A DNA stretch of 64,000 bases from an uncultured Lachnospiraceae bacterium (GCA_902779575.1 CACZBW010000008.1:60399-124398), one strand, 5' to 3'; numbered from the stretch's first letter, positions 8,547 through 17,636 are shown. Translations and numbers: made by a program. The notes: generated by a model not told the origin, from the sequence alone.

Positions 8547-9338
8547 TCAGATATACAGGATAAAGCGGTCCTTCTGTTTCTGGAATCTCCAGAGGCCGAC
8601 CGCCAGCATCGCAAAGGCCCAGATCCAGCCCATGATTACGATTCTGGGACCCGGCGTCTGCCCGTAGAGCGCGATATCGCGGAACTGCCAGATATAGCAG
8701 TACATGGGATTGAAGGCCTTGATGCAGACCTGCAGCACATTCGGAAGGCGCTCGATCGGATAGAAAAGCGGGGTCAGATACTGCCAGGCCGTCGCAAAGG
8801 CATGGTAGATATACTCAATATCATGGAAGAAAACGTTCATCTCCGCCAGCAGGAAGGACAGACCCAGTGTAAAAATATAGAGCTGGATCAGGATCCTGGG
8901 CAGGAAGATCAGCTGCCAGTGAAACGGAGTCTTCGTCGCGAACATGACGATAAAGAAGGCCCCGAGAGAAAATACCGTCTCAATCATCTGGCTGGTCACC
9001 TTGGCCAGGGTAAAGACATATTTCGGTATGTAGGTCTTCTTCAGCAGGGCCGAGTTGCCTGTCACCGATTTCAGGCCGCCCATGGTTCCGTTCCGCATGC
9101 ATTCAAAAAGCATGCGTCCCGTAAACAGATAGATCGGATAGTTTTCGATCGTCTTGTTGAACATGGCAGAGAACACGATCGTCATGACGATCATGATCAG
9201 CAGCGGGTTCAGAACGCTCCATACATAGCCCAGGAAACTGCGCCTGTATTTCAGCTTGATGTCCCGTTTTACCAGCTCCAGGATCAGGTCCTTGTACTGG
9301 CGGAATACTTTTATGCGGTACTTCATGGTACTGCTCAT
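8547..9338 (-). CDS. ABC-2 type polysaccharide export permease (Wzm/TagG-like)
   Basis: A 263-residue integral membrane protein of the ABC-2 family with about six predicted membrane segments and the family-typical DIKLKYRRSFLGYVWSVLNP motif near residue 30. Wzm/TagG permeases move lipid-linked polysaccharide or teichoic acid outward together with a Wzt/TagH ATPase, here the fused ATPase-mutase immediately downstream. The ATG at 9338 is chosen because AGGAG precedes it by 9 nt; a TTG two codons upstream has no such support. A second, more distant permease is at 42280-43056. Confidence 0.9.
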   Translation of the reverse strand: MSSTMKYRIKVFRQYKDLILELVKRDIKLKYRRSFLGYVWSVLNPLLIMIVMTIVFSAMFNKTIENYPIYLFTGRMLFECMRNGTMGGLKSVTGNSALLKKTYIPKYVFTLAKVTSQMIETVFSLGAFFIVMFATKTPFHWQLIFLPRILIQLYIFTLGLSFLLAEMNVFFHDIEYIYHAFATAWQYLTPLFYPIERLPNVLQVCIKAFNPMYCYIWQFRDIALYGQTPGPRIVIMGWIWAFAMLAVGLWRFQKQKDRFILYI

Positions 9339-9427
9339 AGACAACTCTCCTCATGTGCAGAACTGCCGGATGCTTCCTGCCGCAGACTGCCTGTCCCGGA
9401 CAGACAGCCCGCAAAATTCTGTTCCGC

Positions 9428-10711
9428 TTATTCGGCGGACAGTTTATCCGCATCCACCAGAACCACCGGGCAGACAGACAGGCTTTCGCTTCTCACGTCA
9501 TTTCCGTAGGGTACCAGGATGCCAGATTTGGTCATACAGGCTGCGGCGGTCCGGTCATGTCCGGGCGTGCACAGCCAGGTATCCTGGTTCGGCTTCTCAA
9601 AGATCTTCCGGTAATCCGCCGCTTCTTCCAGAGACAGAAGGCGGATCAGGTCTTCCGTCTCTTCTCCTCCGTCCGTACCGTAGATCGCATTGGTCCCCGG
9701 AACTGTATTCATGGGAAGCATGGCTCCGCGCTCGAATTCACTGAAAGCCTTGCCGAGCACTTCCGTGTTCAGGTATTTTCTGAGAGACGATTCTGCCCAG
9801 ACCGTATCGGACGCCGGACCGCTGCAGGCTTCGTCGTAAAGGCGGAGGATATCCTCTTCCTGCTCTGTCTGCGCGTTTTCTTCCGTCTCTTCGGTCCCGG
9901 CAACGATCCGCATGTCACCGTTATAGCTGATATGGGAAAGGAAAATGTCCTCCTTCGGGGTCTGGCAGAGGAGCAGCCGGGTGGAACCGTCCCGCTCCAG
10001 CACGGTCCAGCTGTAGTCCCCGAATTTTACCGTATCTCCCTTATGCCCTTTCTTAACGCTCTTGCTTTCATTTTTTTCCTTCTGCCTGAGCATCTTGTCC
10101 TTATAGCGGGCAGCCTGCTTTTCACTGTCCAGAAAATCCCCCAGCTTGACAAATCTGCTGTAGGCAGACTCATAGATGCCGCCCCTGCCCTCCAGCCTGG
10201 CGGCCAGGTAGCTGAAAAAGCCTGCTTTCGCGCCCACAGCGGCTCCGACAGCGATGGCAGCCAGCAATATGAGGACGGCCGCCTGCTTCACACGGAATTT
10301 TTTCCTGAGCCTGCCGGCCTGCGCGTCCGCTTTTTTCTTCAGTTCGGCGGAGTCCTTATAGCCTTTCAGTTTTTTGAACTCTTTTGAAACCTTGGCCAGA
10401 TCCTCCTCCGAATCGGCTTCCTCCAGATGGAGGACCGCCCTTCCGTAGTCGGATTCGAGTTTTTCCGCCTTCGCCCTGTCCGCTCTGTCGAGGCATTCCT
10501 GACGCAGCGAAGCCGCGCCGGGATAGTCTCCGGCCTGCTCCAGCAGATCCGCGGCTTTCTCAAAATTTTCTATGCGATAGGCAGGCTGAACGATAAGCTC
10601 GTCCGCCTCGAGCCGCTTCTTTGCCCGCTTCACAAGCCCTTCCTCAGACTCGTAGACCGGGCCGGCATTCTTCTTTTTCCGGAGATACTCCCTGAATTTC
10701 ACTTTCGCCAT
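9428..10711 (-). CDS. Single-pass membrane protein with C-terminal DUF6273-like domain
   Basis: A 427-residue protein. Residues 1-140 are charged and helical, with weak helical-repeat character (EKAADLLEQAGDYPGAASLR). One membrane segment follows at about 142-165. The C-terminal part (about 215-425) resembles DUF6273, a domain common in Firmicutes envelope proteins: GDTVKFGDYSWTVLER, SSLRKYLN, a DLIRLLSLEEAADY stretch, and a late block of aromatic residues. DUF6273 has no established biochemical role that I can name. The gene lies at the start of the second ABC exporter group, so a role in envelope glycan handling is possible but unproven. GGGGAAG lies 8 nt before the start. Confidence 0.7.
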   Translation of the reverse strand: MAKVKFREYLRKKKNAGPVYESEEGLVKRAKKRLEADELIVQPAYRIENFEKAADLLEQAGDYPGAASLRQECLDRADRAKAEKLESDYGRAVLHLEEADSEEDLAKVSKEFKKLKGYKDSAELKKKADAQAGRLRKKFRVKQAAVLILLAAIAVGAAVGAKAGFFSYLAARLEGRGGIYESAYSRFVKLGDFLDSEKQAARYKDKMLRQKEKNESKSVKKGHKGDTVKFGDYSWTVLERDGSTRLLLCQTPKEDIFLSHISYNGDMRIVAGTEETEENAQTEQEEDILRLYDEACSGPASDTVWAESSLRKYLNTEVLGKAFSEFERGAMLPMNTVPGTNAIYGTDGGEETEDLIRLLSLEEAADYRKIFEKPNQDTWLCTPGHDRTAAACMTKSGILVPYGNDVRSESLSVCPVVLVDADKLSAE

Positions 10712-10819
10712 ATTGCTTCCCCGCAGCGGCTGTGAAAGCCGCTCCTGTTTACGTCCAGATGATAAAAACTTCTGCTATCTTATCCCAGCGCGGAATTTTA
10801 TGCAACCTTTACCGCCGGA

Positions 10820-12112
10820 CTAAGTTTCCGGAAGCCCTTTCGCGCGCCGGATCCTAAGAAGGATCCGCTCCGTTGCGTGCCCGTCGCAGGCGCCCATGTA
10901 GGGTTTCAGGAAGGCTGCATATCCCCCCGTCTCCGTATCTTCCCCTGACAGTTCACAATTCCGGGCCGGGTCCGATCCGGCACCGGAGTCTTTCTCCACA
11001 GAAAGGCTGTGCTTCGGTGAAGCATATCTTCCTGTCGCGCTACTCTTCTCTGCGGCCGCGCGGACCGCCCCCGCCAGCGCTTCCTTCTCTGTCACGATCT
11101 CACCCGGGATTTCCCGGATATTCATATAGAAGCCTCTTTGATTTTCGTAGTCCTCAAGGTCCGGCACATAGAGCACGACCGGCTTTCCGAAGAGAAGATA
11201 TTCATAGATCAGGGACGAATAGTCCGCGATCAGCAGGTCCGTCACCGGATAAAGCTCCTCCGTGGGAATCGGGCAGCTGCGGATCTCATTTCCGGAAATT
11301 GTCCCTGTCCCGGCGCCGTTTTCCTTTTCCAGCTGCCGCAGCAGATGGGGATGGAGGCGGGTGATTACGAAATACGTCTCCCCCAGCTCCTTCTGCAGCC
11401 GGTCCGGGCTGAGCATCTCAAGGGAAGGCGTATGGGCGTTCCCGCGGAAGGTCGGCGCCCAGAGCACGACCTTCTTCCCCGCCGCCTGCGGATAACGCCG
11501 GAAGAAAGCTTCCCGGCAGCCGTCCCGCCATTTTTCATCAAAATACAGGTCCGTCCGGCTTACCCCGACGGCCTTCACCTGTTTTTCCGTAAGGCGCATG
11601 GCCGAGCAGAAGGGCTCCACCGCCGCTTTTCCGCTGACTGTGACAAGATCCGTATTGCGGAATACATTTCCGCGGTATCCCTCCGGGATATCGTCCCTGG
11701 CGTCATAGCCGAATTTTTTATAACAGCCGCATGCATGCCAGAGCTGTACAATCTTCGTTCCCGGCTTCTTCCGGCAGGACGCGGCCGGAAGAAAATTATC
11801 GCAGATCACGACCGTCCCCGCCTGGGCATAAAGCTTCATAAAAGCCATGGAATGCAGCAGCGCCCTGACCTCTCCGCACCTGCCGTAGTCCAGGTAGTCT
11901 TCCGCGACGCGGAAAGAGCCGTCCTCCCGCACCGCACGGACAAGCAGCTCCATGGCCGCCGGCCGGCTGTCGTGGTGGGCGTCGGCAAATACGACCAGCT
12001 CCGGGCGGATCTTCCGCCAGCTGTTCAATCTATAGCAAAAAGGCAGTACAAAGTTCTGCACTGCCTGCTTGAGTAGCTGCCTGATCTGGAAAGCTGCGGC
12101 GTTTTTTCCCAT
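10820..12112 (-). CDS. TagB/TagF-like glycerophosphotransferase family protein (third copy)
   Basis: A 430-residue member of the CDP-glycerol glycerophosphotransferase family, more divergent than the two copies at the left end. Motifs seen are LWHACGCYKKFGYDA, GVSRTDLYFDE, KKVVLWAPTFRG, TRLHPH and IADYSSLIYEYLLFGKPVVLY, with the terminal ACDGHATERI. A low-complexity insertion (about 350-395) rich in Ser, Gly and Glu separates the catalytic part from the C-terminal motif and is absent from the other copies. GGAGG lies 5-6 nt before the start. It follows the epimerase gene by 46 nt. It probably transfers a polyol phosphate; the nearby TarI-like cytidylyltransferase at 14123-14839 could supply the CDP-polyol. 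Confidence 0.86.
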   Translation of the reverse strand: MGKNAAAFQIRQLLKQAVQNFVLPFCYRLNSWRKIRPELVVFADAHHDSRPAAMELLVRAVREDGSFRVAEDYLDYGRCGEVRALLHSMAFMKLYAQAGTVVICDNFLPAASCRKKPGTKIVQLWHACGCYKKFGYDARDDIPEGYRGNVFRNTDLVTVSGKAAVEPFCSAMRLTEKQVKAVGVSRTDLYFDEKWRDGCREAFFRRYPQAAGKKVVLWAPTFRGNAHTPSLEMLSPDRLQKELGETYFVITRLHPHLLRQLEKENGAGTGTISGNEIRSCPIPTEELYPVTDLLIADYSSLIYEYLLFGKPVVLYVPDLEDYENQRGFYMNIREIPGEIVTEKEALAGAVRAAAEKSSATGRYASPKHSLSVEKDSGAGSDPARNCELSGEDTETGGYAAFLKPYMGACDGHATERILLRIRRAKGLPET

Positions 12113-12158
12113 TTTGTCCTCCGGCTTATTTCAGAAGCTGTCCTGCCCGTTCCTGTCA

Positions 12159-13262
12159 TCAGTCCGGGGAGACCGCTCTCAGGATATCGATGGTATGCTC
12201 CAGCGCCGTTCCGATCGGGAACTGCGCTTTCCATCCCAGGGCCTGAAGTTTGCTGCTGTCCAGGAGGGCTTTGGTCGCCTTCGAGTAGCCTGCGGTCTCC
12301 ACCTCGTCCGGAATCTCGAACACAACCTTCCGTCCGGTATAATCCGCAATGATCCCGGCAAGGTCTTTCAGGCGGATATCGCAGCTTTCATCAGCAATAT
12401 TGTAAGCCTCTCCGCACACGCCTTTCGTCAGGCAGGTCAGAAGTCCTGACACCGCGTCCATCACATAAGTATAGGAGAAATACTGGGTTCCGGCGCTCTT
12501 GAGCACGATGTCCTCCCCGGCCACCCCTTTTGCGATAAACTGGGAGAGGGCCTTGGTGTCCGTCTTCAGCAGAGTCGGACCGAAAGATCTGGTAAAGCGC
12601 GGAATCACCACATCAAGCCCCTTCTGGCGGATATAAGCCTGGCACAGGGCCTCGCCGGCCCGCTTGCTCTCCGTATACCCGGCCCGCAGGGTATTGCAGT
12701 CGATATAACCGCAGTATTTTTCATCGAAACGCTCGATATCGCCGCGGTTTTCCCCGTAGATTTCATTGGAGGAGGCAAAAAGGAAACGCTCCGCTCCAAG
12801 ATCCGCCGCCAGATCCAGCAGGTTGTTCAGGCCGATGATATTGGTGACAACCGTCCCGATCGGATCATTCGCGTAGGCGACCGGGTGCGTGTTGCTTGCC
12901 GCATGGAAGATATAATGGAAGGAAGCCCTCCCGTCATCCGACAGGGCCGCTGCCTCCCTGGCCGCGCCGCGAAGGTTCTCCATATCATTGATATCGCAGC
13001 GGACAAAGGTAAAATCATCCCGCCCCCAGTACTCTCCCAGCCTCTCATGGCCCTTTTCCTCGTTCCTTCCGAGGGCGGTCACGCTGCAGCCAAGTCCGTG
13101 CCGGTCATTCCGGTCCATCAGGACCTGTATCAGGGTGCTCCCGATCATGCCGGTAGCGCCGGAGATCAGAAAGCTTTTTCCCTGCAGCTTTTCCCAGGGC
13201 AGGGCCAGGTCTGAAACGCTGCGCAGGTCCTGCAGATAGCATTCATTTTCCAGAAGTCTCAT
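12159..13262 (-). CDS. NAD-dependent epimerase/dehydratase (extended SDR)
   Basis: A 367-residue extended short-chain dehydrogenase/reductase. The Rossmann motif GATGMIGSTL is near residue 34, a D-x-N region (CDINDMENLRGAA) follows, and the catalytic YTESK tyrosine-lysine pair is near 200. The fold resembles UDP-glucose 4-epimerases and UDP-glucuronate decarboxylases. The substrate is unknown. In other bacteria an SDR is often paired with an IspD/TarI-like cytidylyltransferase; here the cytidylyltransferase lies 0.9 kb upstream with only gtrA between, so a CDP-polyol or CDP-sugar role is possible. No strong Shine-Dalgarno sequence is seen; AAAGAGAG lies upstream. Confidence 0.8.
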   Translation of the reverse strand: MRLLENECYLQDLRSVSDLALPWEKLQGKSFLISGATGMIGSTLIQVLMDRNDRHGLGCSVTALGRNEEKGHERLGEYWGRDDFTFVRCDINDMENLRGAAREAAALSDDGRASFHYIFHAASNTHPVAYANDPIGTVVTNIIGLNNLLDLAADLGAERFLFASSNEIYGENRGDIERFDEKYCGYIDCNTLRAGYTESKRAGEALCQAYIRQKGLDVVIPRFTRSFGPTLLKTDTKALSQFIAKGVAGEDIVLKSAGTQYFSYTYVMDAVSGLLTCLTKGVCGEAYNIADESCDIRLKDLAGIIADYTGRKVVFEIPDEVETAGYSKATKALLDSSKLQALGWKAQFPIGTALEHTIDILRAVSPD

Positions 13263-13432
13263 ATCAGTTCTCTCTCTTTCTCCCGCCGCTCCATCCGGAC
13301 TTCCCCGGCGTTCCCGCTGCGCAGCCGCTGTCCGCGGCGCTGTTTCCGGTTAACCGGGTCCCTCTGCCATTCTGCAGGTGCAGCCGCCCCCGTATCCGGT
13401 TTTCCTGCCGGATGACCGCAGCGCTTCCCCTG

Positions 13433-13948
13433 TCAGGATTCCTTCGTCCGGAAGGCCCAGAACTTGTTCAGAAGGAAATTCACCGGCACGCTGATCAGCA
13501 GGTTCAGGATCGGCGCGATCAGCTTGGATACGCCGAAAAAGCCCACCAGCACCACAGACAGGATGTTGTTCAGGACAAGTCCCGTAAAAGCGTATGATAT
13601 ATAGGTTTTCAGAAGCGCCTGCGGCCAGGACAGGGTCCTGCCCTCCTCCGGCCGGAACACGAAGCGGCGGTTCCAGTAAAAAGACCACAGGACACTGAGC
13701 AGGAAGGAAAGCACATTTCCGATCAGGTAGTCCGTGTCCGGAAAGAGATTCCTGCTCTGCAGGAAGAGAAGGACCGCCAGATAGATGCAGTAGGAGACTG
13801 CTGTGTTGGTCACGCCGATCATGCCGAACTTCACAAACTGCTTCAGCGCCTCCCACTGTCCTTCGCTTAAGCGGATGTGCAGGAGGCGGAAAACCCATTC
13901 CATCAGTCTGACCACCAGATGCCATATTCTTCTCAGCAGCTTCTCCAT
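13433..13948 (-). CDS. GtrA family membrane protein
   Basis: A 171-residue protein with four predicted membrane segments and the GtrA hallmark KFGMIGVTNTAVSY near residue 36, followed by NxxSF...WSFYWNRRFVF. GtrA proteins are thought to flip or help deliver undecaprenyl-phosphate-linked monosaccharides made by GtrB-type GT2 enzymes; such a GT2 is at 26456-27451. The segment upstream of its start carries two copies of the dispersed repeat, one of which contains the GCAGAGGAT that forms its weak ribosome binding site. It lies between the SDR and cytidylyltransferase genes. Confidence 0.87.
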   Translation of the reverse strand: MEKLLRRIWHLVVRLMEWVFRLLHIRLSEGQWEALKQFVKFGMIGVTNTAVSYCIYLAVLLFLQSRNLFPDTDYLIGNVLSFLLSVLWSFYWNRRFVFRPEEGRTLSWPQALLKTYISYAFTGLVLNNILSVVLVGFFGVSKLIAPILNLLISVPVNFLLNKFWAFRTKES

Positions 13949-13961
13949 ACAGCTTCCATCC

Positions 13962-13991
13962 TCTGCAGGCGCGACGAATCAGAACCTGCTT
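13962..13991 (-). repeat. Dispersed intergenic repeat, copy 2
   Basis: The minus strand here matches the plus strand at 170-199 over 30 nt with two mismatches. A 21-nt part is repeated exactly at 14002-14022, giving a 34-nt period. It ends near the Shine-Dalgarno region of gtrA. Confidence 0.7.
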
Positions 13992-14001
13992 TTTACGCGT
14001 G

Positions 14002-14022
14002 GGCGCGACGAATCAGAACCTG
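14002..14022 (-). repeat. Dispersed intergenic repeat, copy 3 (partial)
   Basis: The 21 nt are identical to 13968-13988 (GGCGCGACGAATCAGAACCTG on the plus strand minus flanks). It forms a direct repeat with copy 2. Confidence 0.7.
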
Positions 14023-14049
14023 ATTTCATACAGGCCGCCTCCCATTGTC

Positions 14050-14116
14050 CGATTCACGGCCTTCCACATCCTGCCGCCGACCATCCGTGCTTTGCAGGCA
14101 GGCCAGCCGTGAATCG
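14050..14116. repeat. 11-bp inverted repeat around 45 nt
   Basis: CGATTCACGGC (14050-14060) and GCCGTGAATCG (14106-14116) are perfect complements. The element lies just downstream of the cytidylyltransferase stop and next to the dispersed repeat copies. It could be an RNA hairpin or a remnant of a small mobile element; no U-run follows on the minus strand. Confidence 0.5.
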
Positions 14117-14122
14117 TAACTC

Positions 14123-14839
14123 TTATTTCAGCCAGTTGTCCTTGTCCATCTTCAGGTAGGCTTTGAACATCTCCAGGTCGTCCCTGGTTGTCAGCTTGAT
14201 ATTTTTGTCGGAGCCCGCGGCAAAATAGAGGCGCTCTCCCAGCTCCACCATCATCGTGTTGGTATAGGAGGAACCGTGGATGCCGATTCCTTCTTCGAAT
14301 GCCTTGTGATAAGCCCAGTCAAGCTTTCCGAAGCGGTAAGCCTGCGGCGTCTGTACCCGGCGCAGGGTTTCCCGCGGAATATAGCGGACCGTGGAGATCT
14401 CATCGTCGCGGATAAAGATCTGCTCATTGTAGGGCATGGAAGTCACGCCGTTTCCATACTGTTCGCATTTTTCTATAACGTCTGCCAGAACGGAGTGGTC
14501 CACAAGAGGACGGATTCCGTCATGGATGACTACGATATCATCTTCCGCGCAGATTCCTTCCAGGTTATAGACGCCGTTGCGGATGGATTCCTGTCCGGTC
14601 TCCCCTCCGGAAATCACCCATTTCAGTTTGTCGATCCCGAACTGCTTCGCGTAAGCCCAGGCGACGTCGTGCCAGCCGTCGATGCAGACCAGCTCGATGG
14701 CGTCGATCTTCGGATGCTTCTGGAAGCCCTCCAGGGTATAGACCAGAACCGGCTTATCATAGACGTTGATAAACTGCTTCGGGATATCCTGTCCCATCCG
14801 GTGCCCGCTGCCCCCGGCGATAATCAATGCAACATTCAT
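14123..14839 (-). CDS. IspD/TarI-like cytidylyltransferase
   Basis: A 238-residue nucleotidyltransferase with the CTP-binding IIAGGSGHRMGQDIPKQF (6-23), VVIHDGIRPLV (about 103) and TRDDLEMFKAYL at the C-terminus. The fold is shared by IspD (MEP cytidylyltransferase) and TarI (ribitol-5-phosphate cytidylyltransferase). The context of teichoic-acid-type glycerophosphotransferases favours synthesis of a CDP-polyol, such as CDP-ribitol, over isoprenoid metabolism; this is inference. AAGGGG precedes the ATG by 9 nt, and the gene starts 2 nt after the stop of the Wzy/ligase-like gene, so the two are co-transcribed. No TarJ-type alcohol dehydrogenase is in the window. Confidence 0.85.
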   Translation of the reverse strand: MNVALIIAGGSGHRMGQDIPKQFINVYDKPVLVYTLEGFQKHPKIDAIELVCIDGWHDVAWAYAKQFGIDKLKWVISGGETGQESIRNGVYNLEGICAEDDIVVIHDGIRPLVDHSVLADVIEKCEQYGNGVTSMPYNEQIFIRDDEISTVRYIPRETLRRVQTPQAYRFGKLDWAYHKAFEEGIGIHGSSYTNTMMVELGERLYFAAGSDKNIKLTTRDDLEMFKAYLKMDKDNWLK

Positions 14840-14841
14840 AC

Positions 14842-16095
14842 TTACACCCCTTCCCCTTTTTCTGCTTCCGCCCCTTCCTGCGCCGTGCTCCGCGGCAGTT
14901 CCAGCATGCAGAAGGCCCTTCCGCCCTCCTGCCTCAGCGAAGCAAAGAAGATCAGAAGAAAAATATCATACTGCGCCTGAATGAGGCGGTTTTCCATAAA
15001 TGACTCCGCCGCGATCACTGTCAGCAGCAGAAGAAGCAATACGTCCTGTTCTTCCCGGGCCCTGTAAGACGACCACACAAAGAGGGCCAGCAGGACCAGG
15101 AACATCAGGATTCCGAAATTGATGAGAATCATCAGGTAGGAGCTGTCCAGATTGAAATAATTCTTTACCTCCTCCAGTTTCCCGCCTGTTGTCTTATATT
15201 TGACCGTTGTCCCGAGCAGGGACAGGCCGTATTTGCGAAAACCCTTTTTCCCGAGGCTCAGCCTGGTGTTCAGGATGGTATTGATCCGGGAAAGCAGGGG
15301 ATTGTCCGGATTATAGTACCGGGCCGCGAGAATAATCCATCCGGCCATAAGCGGCATCGCGGCGATCAGAACCGCGCTGAGCCGGCGGAAGATCTCCCGC
15401 GCCTTCTCCGGCAGTTTTCCCCGGACCATGATCCAGCCTGTCACCGCCGCCAGCAGCAGCATGCAGAGCGCGTCTGTCTTCGCGTCGCACTTTATTTTCA
15501 GGAAAACGCCGACCGCCCCGCACAGAACAAGATCAACCAGGTTCAGCTTCTTCCGGCGCAGGTAAAGCCAGGCGCAGCTCAGAAAGAAAACGAACTCGGA
15601 AAAGGTGGTCGGGTAGGTTGTTCCGTAGGCGGACCTGACACGGAGACTTCCGTCCGCTTCCGGCTGCAGATACACAAGGTTTGTAATCAGCCCCGCGCAG
15701 GCTGCGGCCACAGTAACCGCGAGCATGCCCCCTACAGTGATCAGGAACAGCTTCAGGATCCGGTCAAAAGGCACCTTCTTCGCCCCGACCGTCAAAAGCG
15801 GAAACATCAGAATCCAGTAGGTATCCGAGGTCCGGCGGACCAGAATCCCCAGGAGAATCAGGATGCAGGATACGGCAATCTCCGCCCGGCTGTAATACTG
15901 AAGCTTCAGAAGCTTGAATAGAATAAGCGCCGCCATCAGGACAAGCCATGCTGTCTCCGCGCCTTCCACCCGCTTTATGCCGAAATCCTTGCGGAACATC
16001 GTATTGAAGAAGGTCCGGTAGGCCAGAAACCAGACAAGGAGTATATAATATGCAATTTCTGTATATTTTTCAATCTTCCCGTACGTTTCCGTCAC
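14842..16095 (-). CDS. O-antigen polymerase/ligase-like membrane protein
   Basis: A protein of about 417 residues with roughly ten predicted membrane segments and a large loop in the second half that carries several Arg and Lys residues, the general layout of Wzy polymerases and WaaL-type ligases. Sequence similarity in this class is low, so the exact activity is not assigned. The chosen start is GTG at 16095, because AAAGGAG lies 8 nt upstream; an upstream GTG at 16182 would add 29 very basic residues without a ribosome binding site. It is followed at 2 nt by the cytidylyltransferase and preceded by the initiating sugar transferase gene. Confidence 0.72.
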   Translation of the reverse strand: MTETYGKIEKYTEIAYYILLVWFLAYRTFFNTMFRKDFGIKRVEGAETAWLVLMAALILFKLLKLQYYSRAEIAVSCILILLGILVRRTSDTYWILMFPLLTVGAKKVPFDRILKLFLITVGGMLAVTVAAACAGLITNLVYLQPEADGSLRVRSAYGTTYPTTFSEFVFFLSCAWLYLRRKKLNLVDLVLCGAVGVFLKIKCDAKTDALCMLLLAAVTGWIMVRGKLPEKAREIFRRLSAVLIAAMPLMAGWIILAARYYNPDNPLLSRINTILNTRLSLGKKGFRKYGLSLLGTTVKYKTTGGKLEEVKNYFNLDSSYLMILINFGILMFLVLLALFVWSSYRAREEQDVLLLLLLTVIAAESFMENRLIQAQYDIFLLIFFASLRQEGGRAFCMLELPRSTAQEGAEAEKGEGV

Positions 16096-16211
16096 TGCCT
16101 GCGCTCCTTTATACAGCCGCTCCGGTCCTGCGTCTTTCCTGCCGCTGTCTTTTCCGTCCCGCCTTCCCTGCCGCTGTTTCACTGCCGGCGCTGCCGCCGC
16201 CTTTTAATTTG

Positions 16212-17636
16212 TCACTCAGATCCTTTTCCCGTCAGGACGACAAGTACGGTCTTGATCAGAATCTTGAGATCCAGCCCGATCGACCAGTGGTCAATGTACT
16301 GCATATCCAGCCGGACGACCTCGTCGAAATCCTTGATGTCGCTCCGCCCGCTGATCTGCCAGTAGCCCGTAAGGCCGGGCGTCATGCTGAGCCTTGCCTT
16401 GTGCTTTGCCTCGTACTGCTCAAACTCGTCCACTGTCGGAGGCCGGGTCCCGACCAGGCTCATGTCTCCCTTGAGGATATTCCAGAACTGGGGCATCTCA
16501 TCCAGGCTGGTCCTGCGCAGGAAGCGCCCCACCTTCGTAATGCGGGGGTCATCCCCGATCTTGAACATCAGCCCGTTTACTTCATTTTGCTCCAGGAGAT
16601 CCTTCTTTTTCTCCTCGGCGTCCATGTACATGGAGCGGAACTTGTACAGGCGGAAGCGCCTTCCGTTTTTGCCCACCCGGATCTGGCTGAAAATGGCCGG
16701 CCCAGGGGATTCCAGGCGGATCGCCGGTACCGCGAACAGAGCGGTTATGCCGAAAAGCACCATGCCGATCAGGCCGCCGATGATATCCATCGTCCGCTTC
16801 GCGATGGCGCCCCTGGTGGAGATCACATTGCGGGAAAATGCCACGACCGAATAATCTCCCACCTTGTCCAGGGTCTTGGTGCCGTGGCGGACCAGATTGA
16901 AGGTCTCAATATTGACGTCCACCTGGATGCCCATCATCTGGATCTCATTGATCAGCTCCCGGGCCTTCTCATCCTCCTCGACTCCCCTCCAGGAGAAGAG
17001 GACCTCGTCCACATCATTGTGTACAATGTAGTCCAGCATGTCTTCCGAGCCCGCAACCACGGGGATCCGGGCCACGCTGCCTCCTCCGCTCTCCCGGTCC
17101 GCAAGGATTACGCCCGCGAGGGTCCGGTTCCAGTCGGCCTCCAGCTTCGGGAGAAGACGGGTTACAATCTTCTCCGCCTCCCGGGACTTGCTGACCAGAA
17201 AGAGCAGGTGCCCGTAGCGGCCGTTTTTGTAGATCCGGAACATGTACGCTTTCAGGATAAAACGGAAAAAGTACATGAGCAGGGTGTTGACAAGAAAGAA
17301 ATAGACCATCAGAAGACGCGATACGCTGTCCGCGGGATGGATCAGGTACAGGGCTACAACAAGCATGACGAAGAAAATGATCTCTTCCCGGAGCACCGCG
17401 TAAAGTTCATCGATCTTCCCTCTCGCGAAAAAAGTCGAATAGTAGTTTGTGAACATGGTGATCGCGGCATAGAGGGTAATGATCACCAGGATCTGCTGGC
17501 GCTGGTCCCCGTAGGCCTCCGCCCAGCTGAATGTACCGTAGCGGATCGCCACCGCAATGCAGAAGCTGAGAAAGAGGGCCGCGAGATCAGAACACAGGAC
17601 AAGTAGATTTTCTACCGCTTTGCGCTTCTGATACAT
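16212..17636 (-). CDS. Polyprenyl-phosphate sugar phosphotransferase (initiating enzyme, WbaP-like)
   Basis: A 474-residue polyprenyl glycosylphosphotransferase. The N-terminus has four to five membrane segments (residues about 10-130), then a nucleotide-binding-like cytosolic domain (about 135-265), then the catalytic bacterial sugar transferase domain (about 275-474). Motifs include KRTMDIIGGLIGM, LYKFRSMYMDAE, the Asp-Glu pair in RRTSLDEMPQFWN and KGDMSLVGTRPP. It transfers a sugar-1-phosphate to undecaprenyl phosphate and so starts the lipid-linked glycan. The sugar is probably Gal/Glc or a HexNAc and cannot be settled here. GAGGT lies 8 nt before the ATG. Three glycosyltransferase genes lie upstream and the Wzy/ligase-like gene downstream, a complete repeat-unit assembly order. 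Confidence 0.92.
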   Translation of the reverse strand: MYQKRKAVENLLVLCSDLAALFLSFCIAVAIRYGTFSWAEAYGDQRQQILVIITLYAAITMFTNYYSTFFARGKIDELYAVLREEIIFFVMLVVALYLIHPADSVSRLLMVYFFLVNTLLMYFFRFILKAYMFRIYKNGRYGHLLFLVSKSREAEKIVTRLLPKLEADWNRTLAGVILADRESGGGSVARIPVVAGSEDMLDYIVHNDVDEVLFSWRGVEEDEKARELINEIQMMGIQVDVNIETFNLVRHGTKTLDKVGDYSVVAFSRNVISTRGAIAKRTMDIIGGLIGMVLFGITALFAVPAIRLESPGPAIFSQIRVGKNGRRFRLYKFRSMYMDAEEKKKDLLEQNEVNGLMFKIGDDPRITKVGRFLRRTSLDEMPQFWNILKGDMSLVGTRPPTVDEFEQYEAKHKARLSMTPGLTGYWQISGRSDIKDFDEVVRLDMQYIDHWSIGLDLKILIKTVLVVLTGKGSE

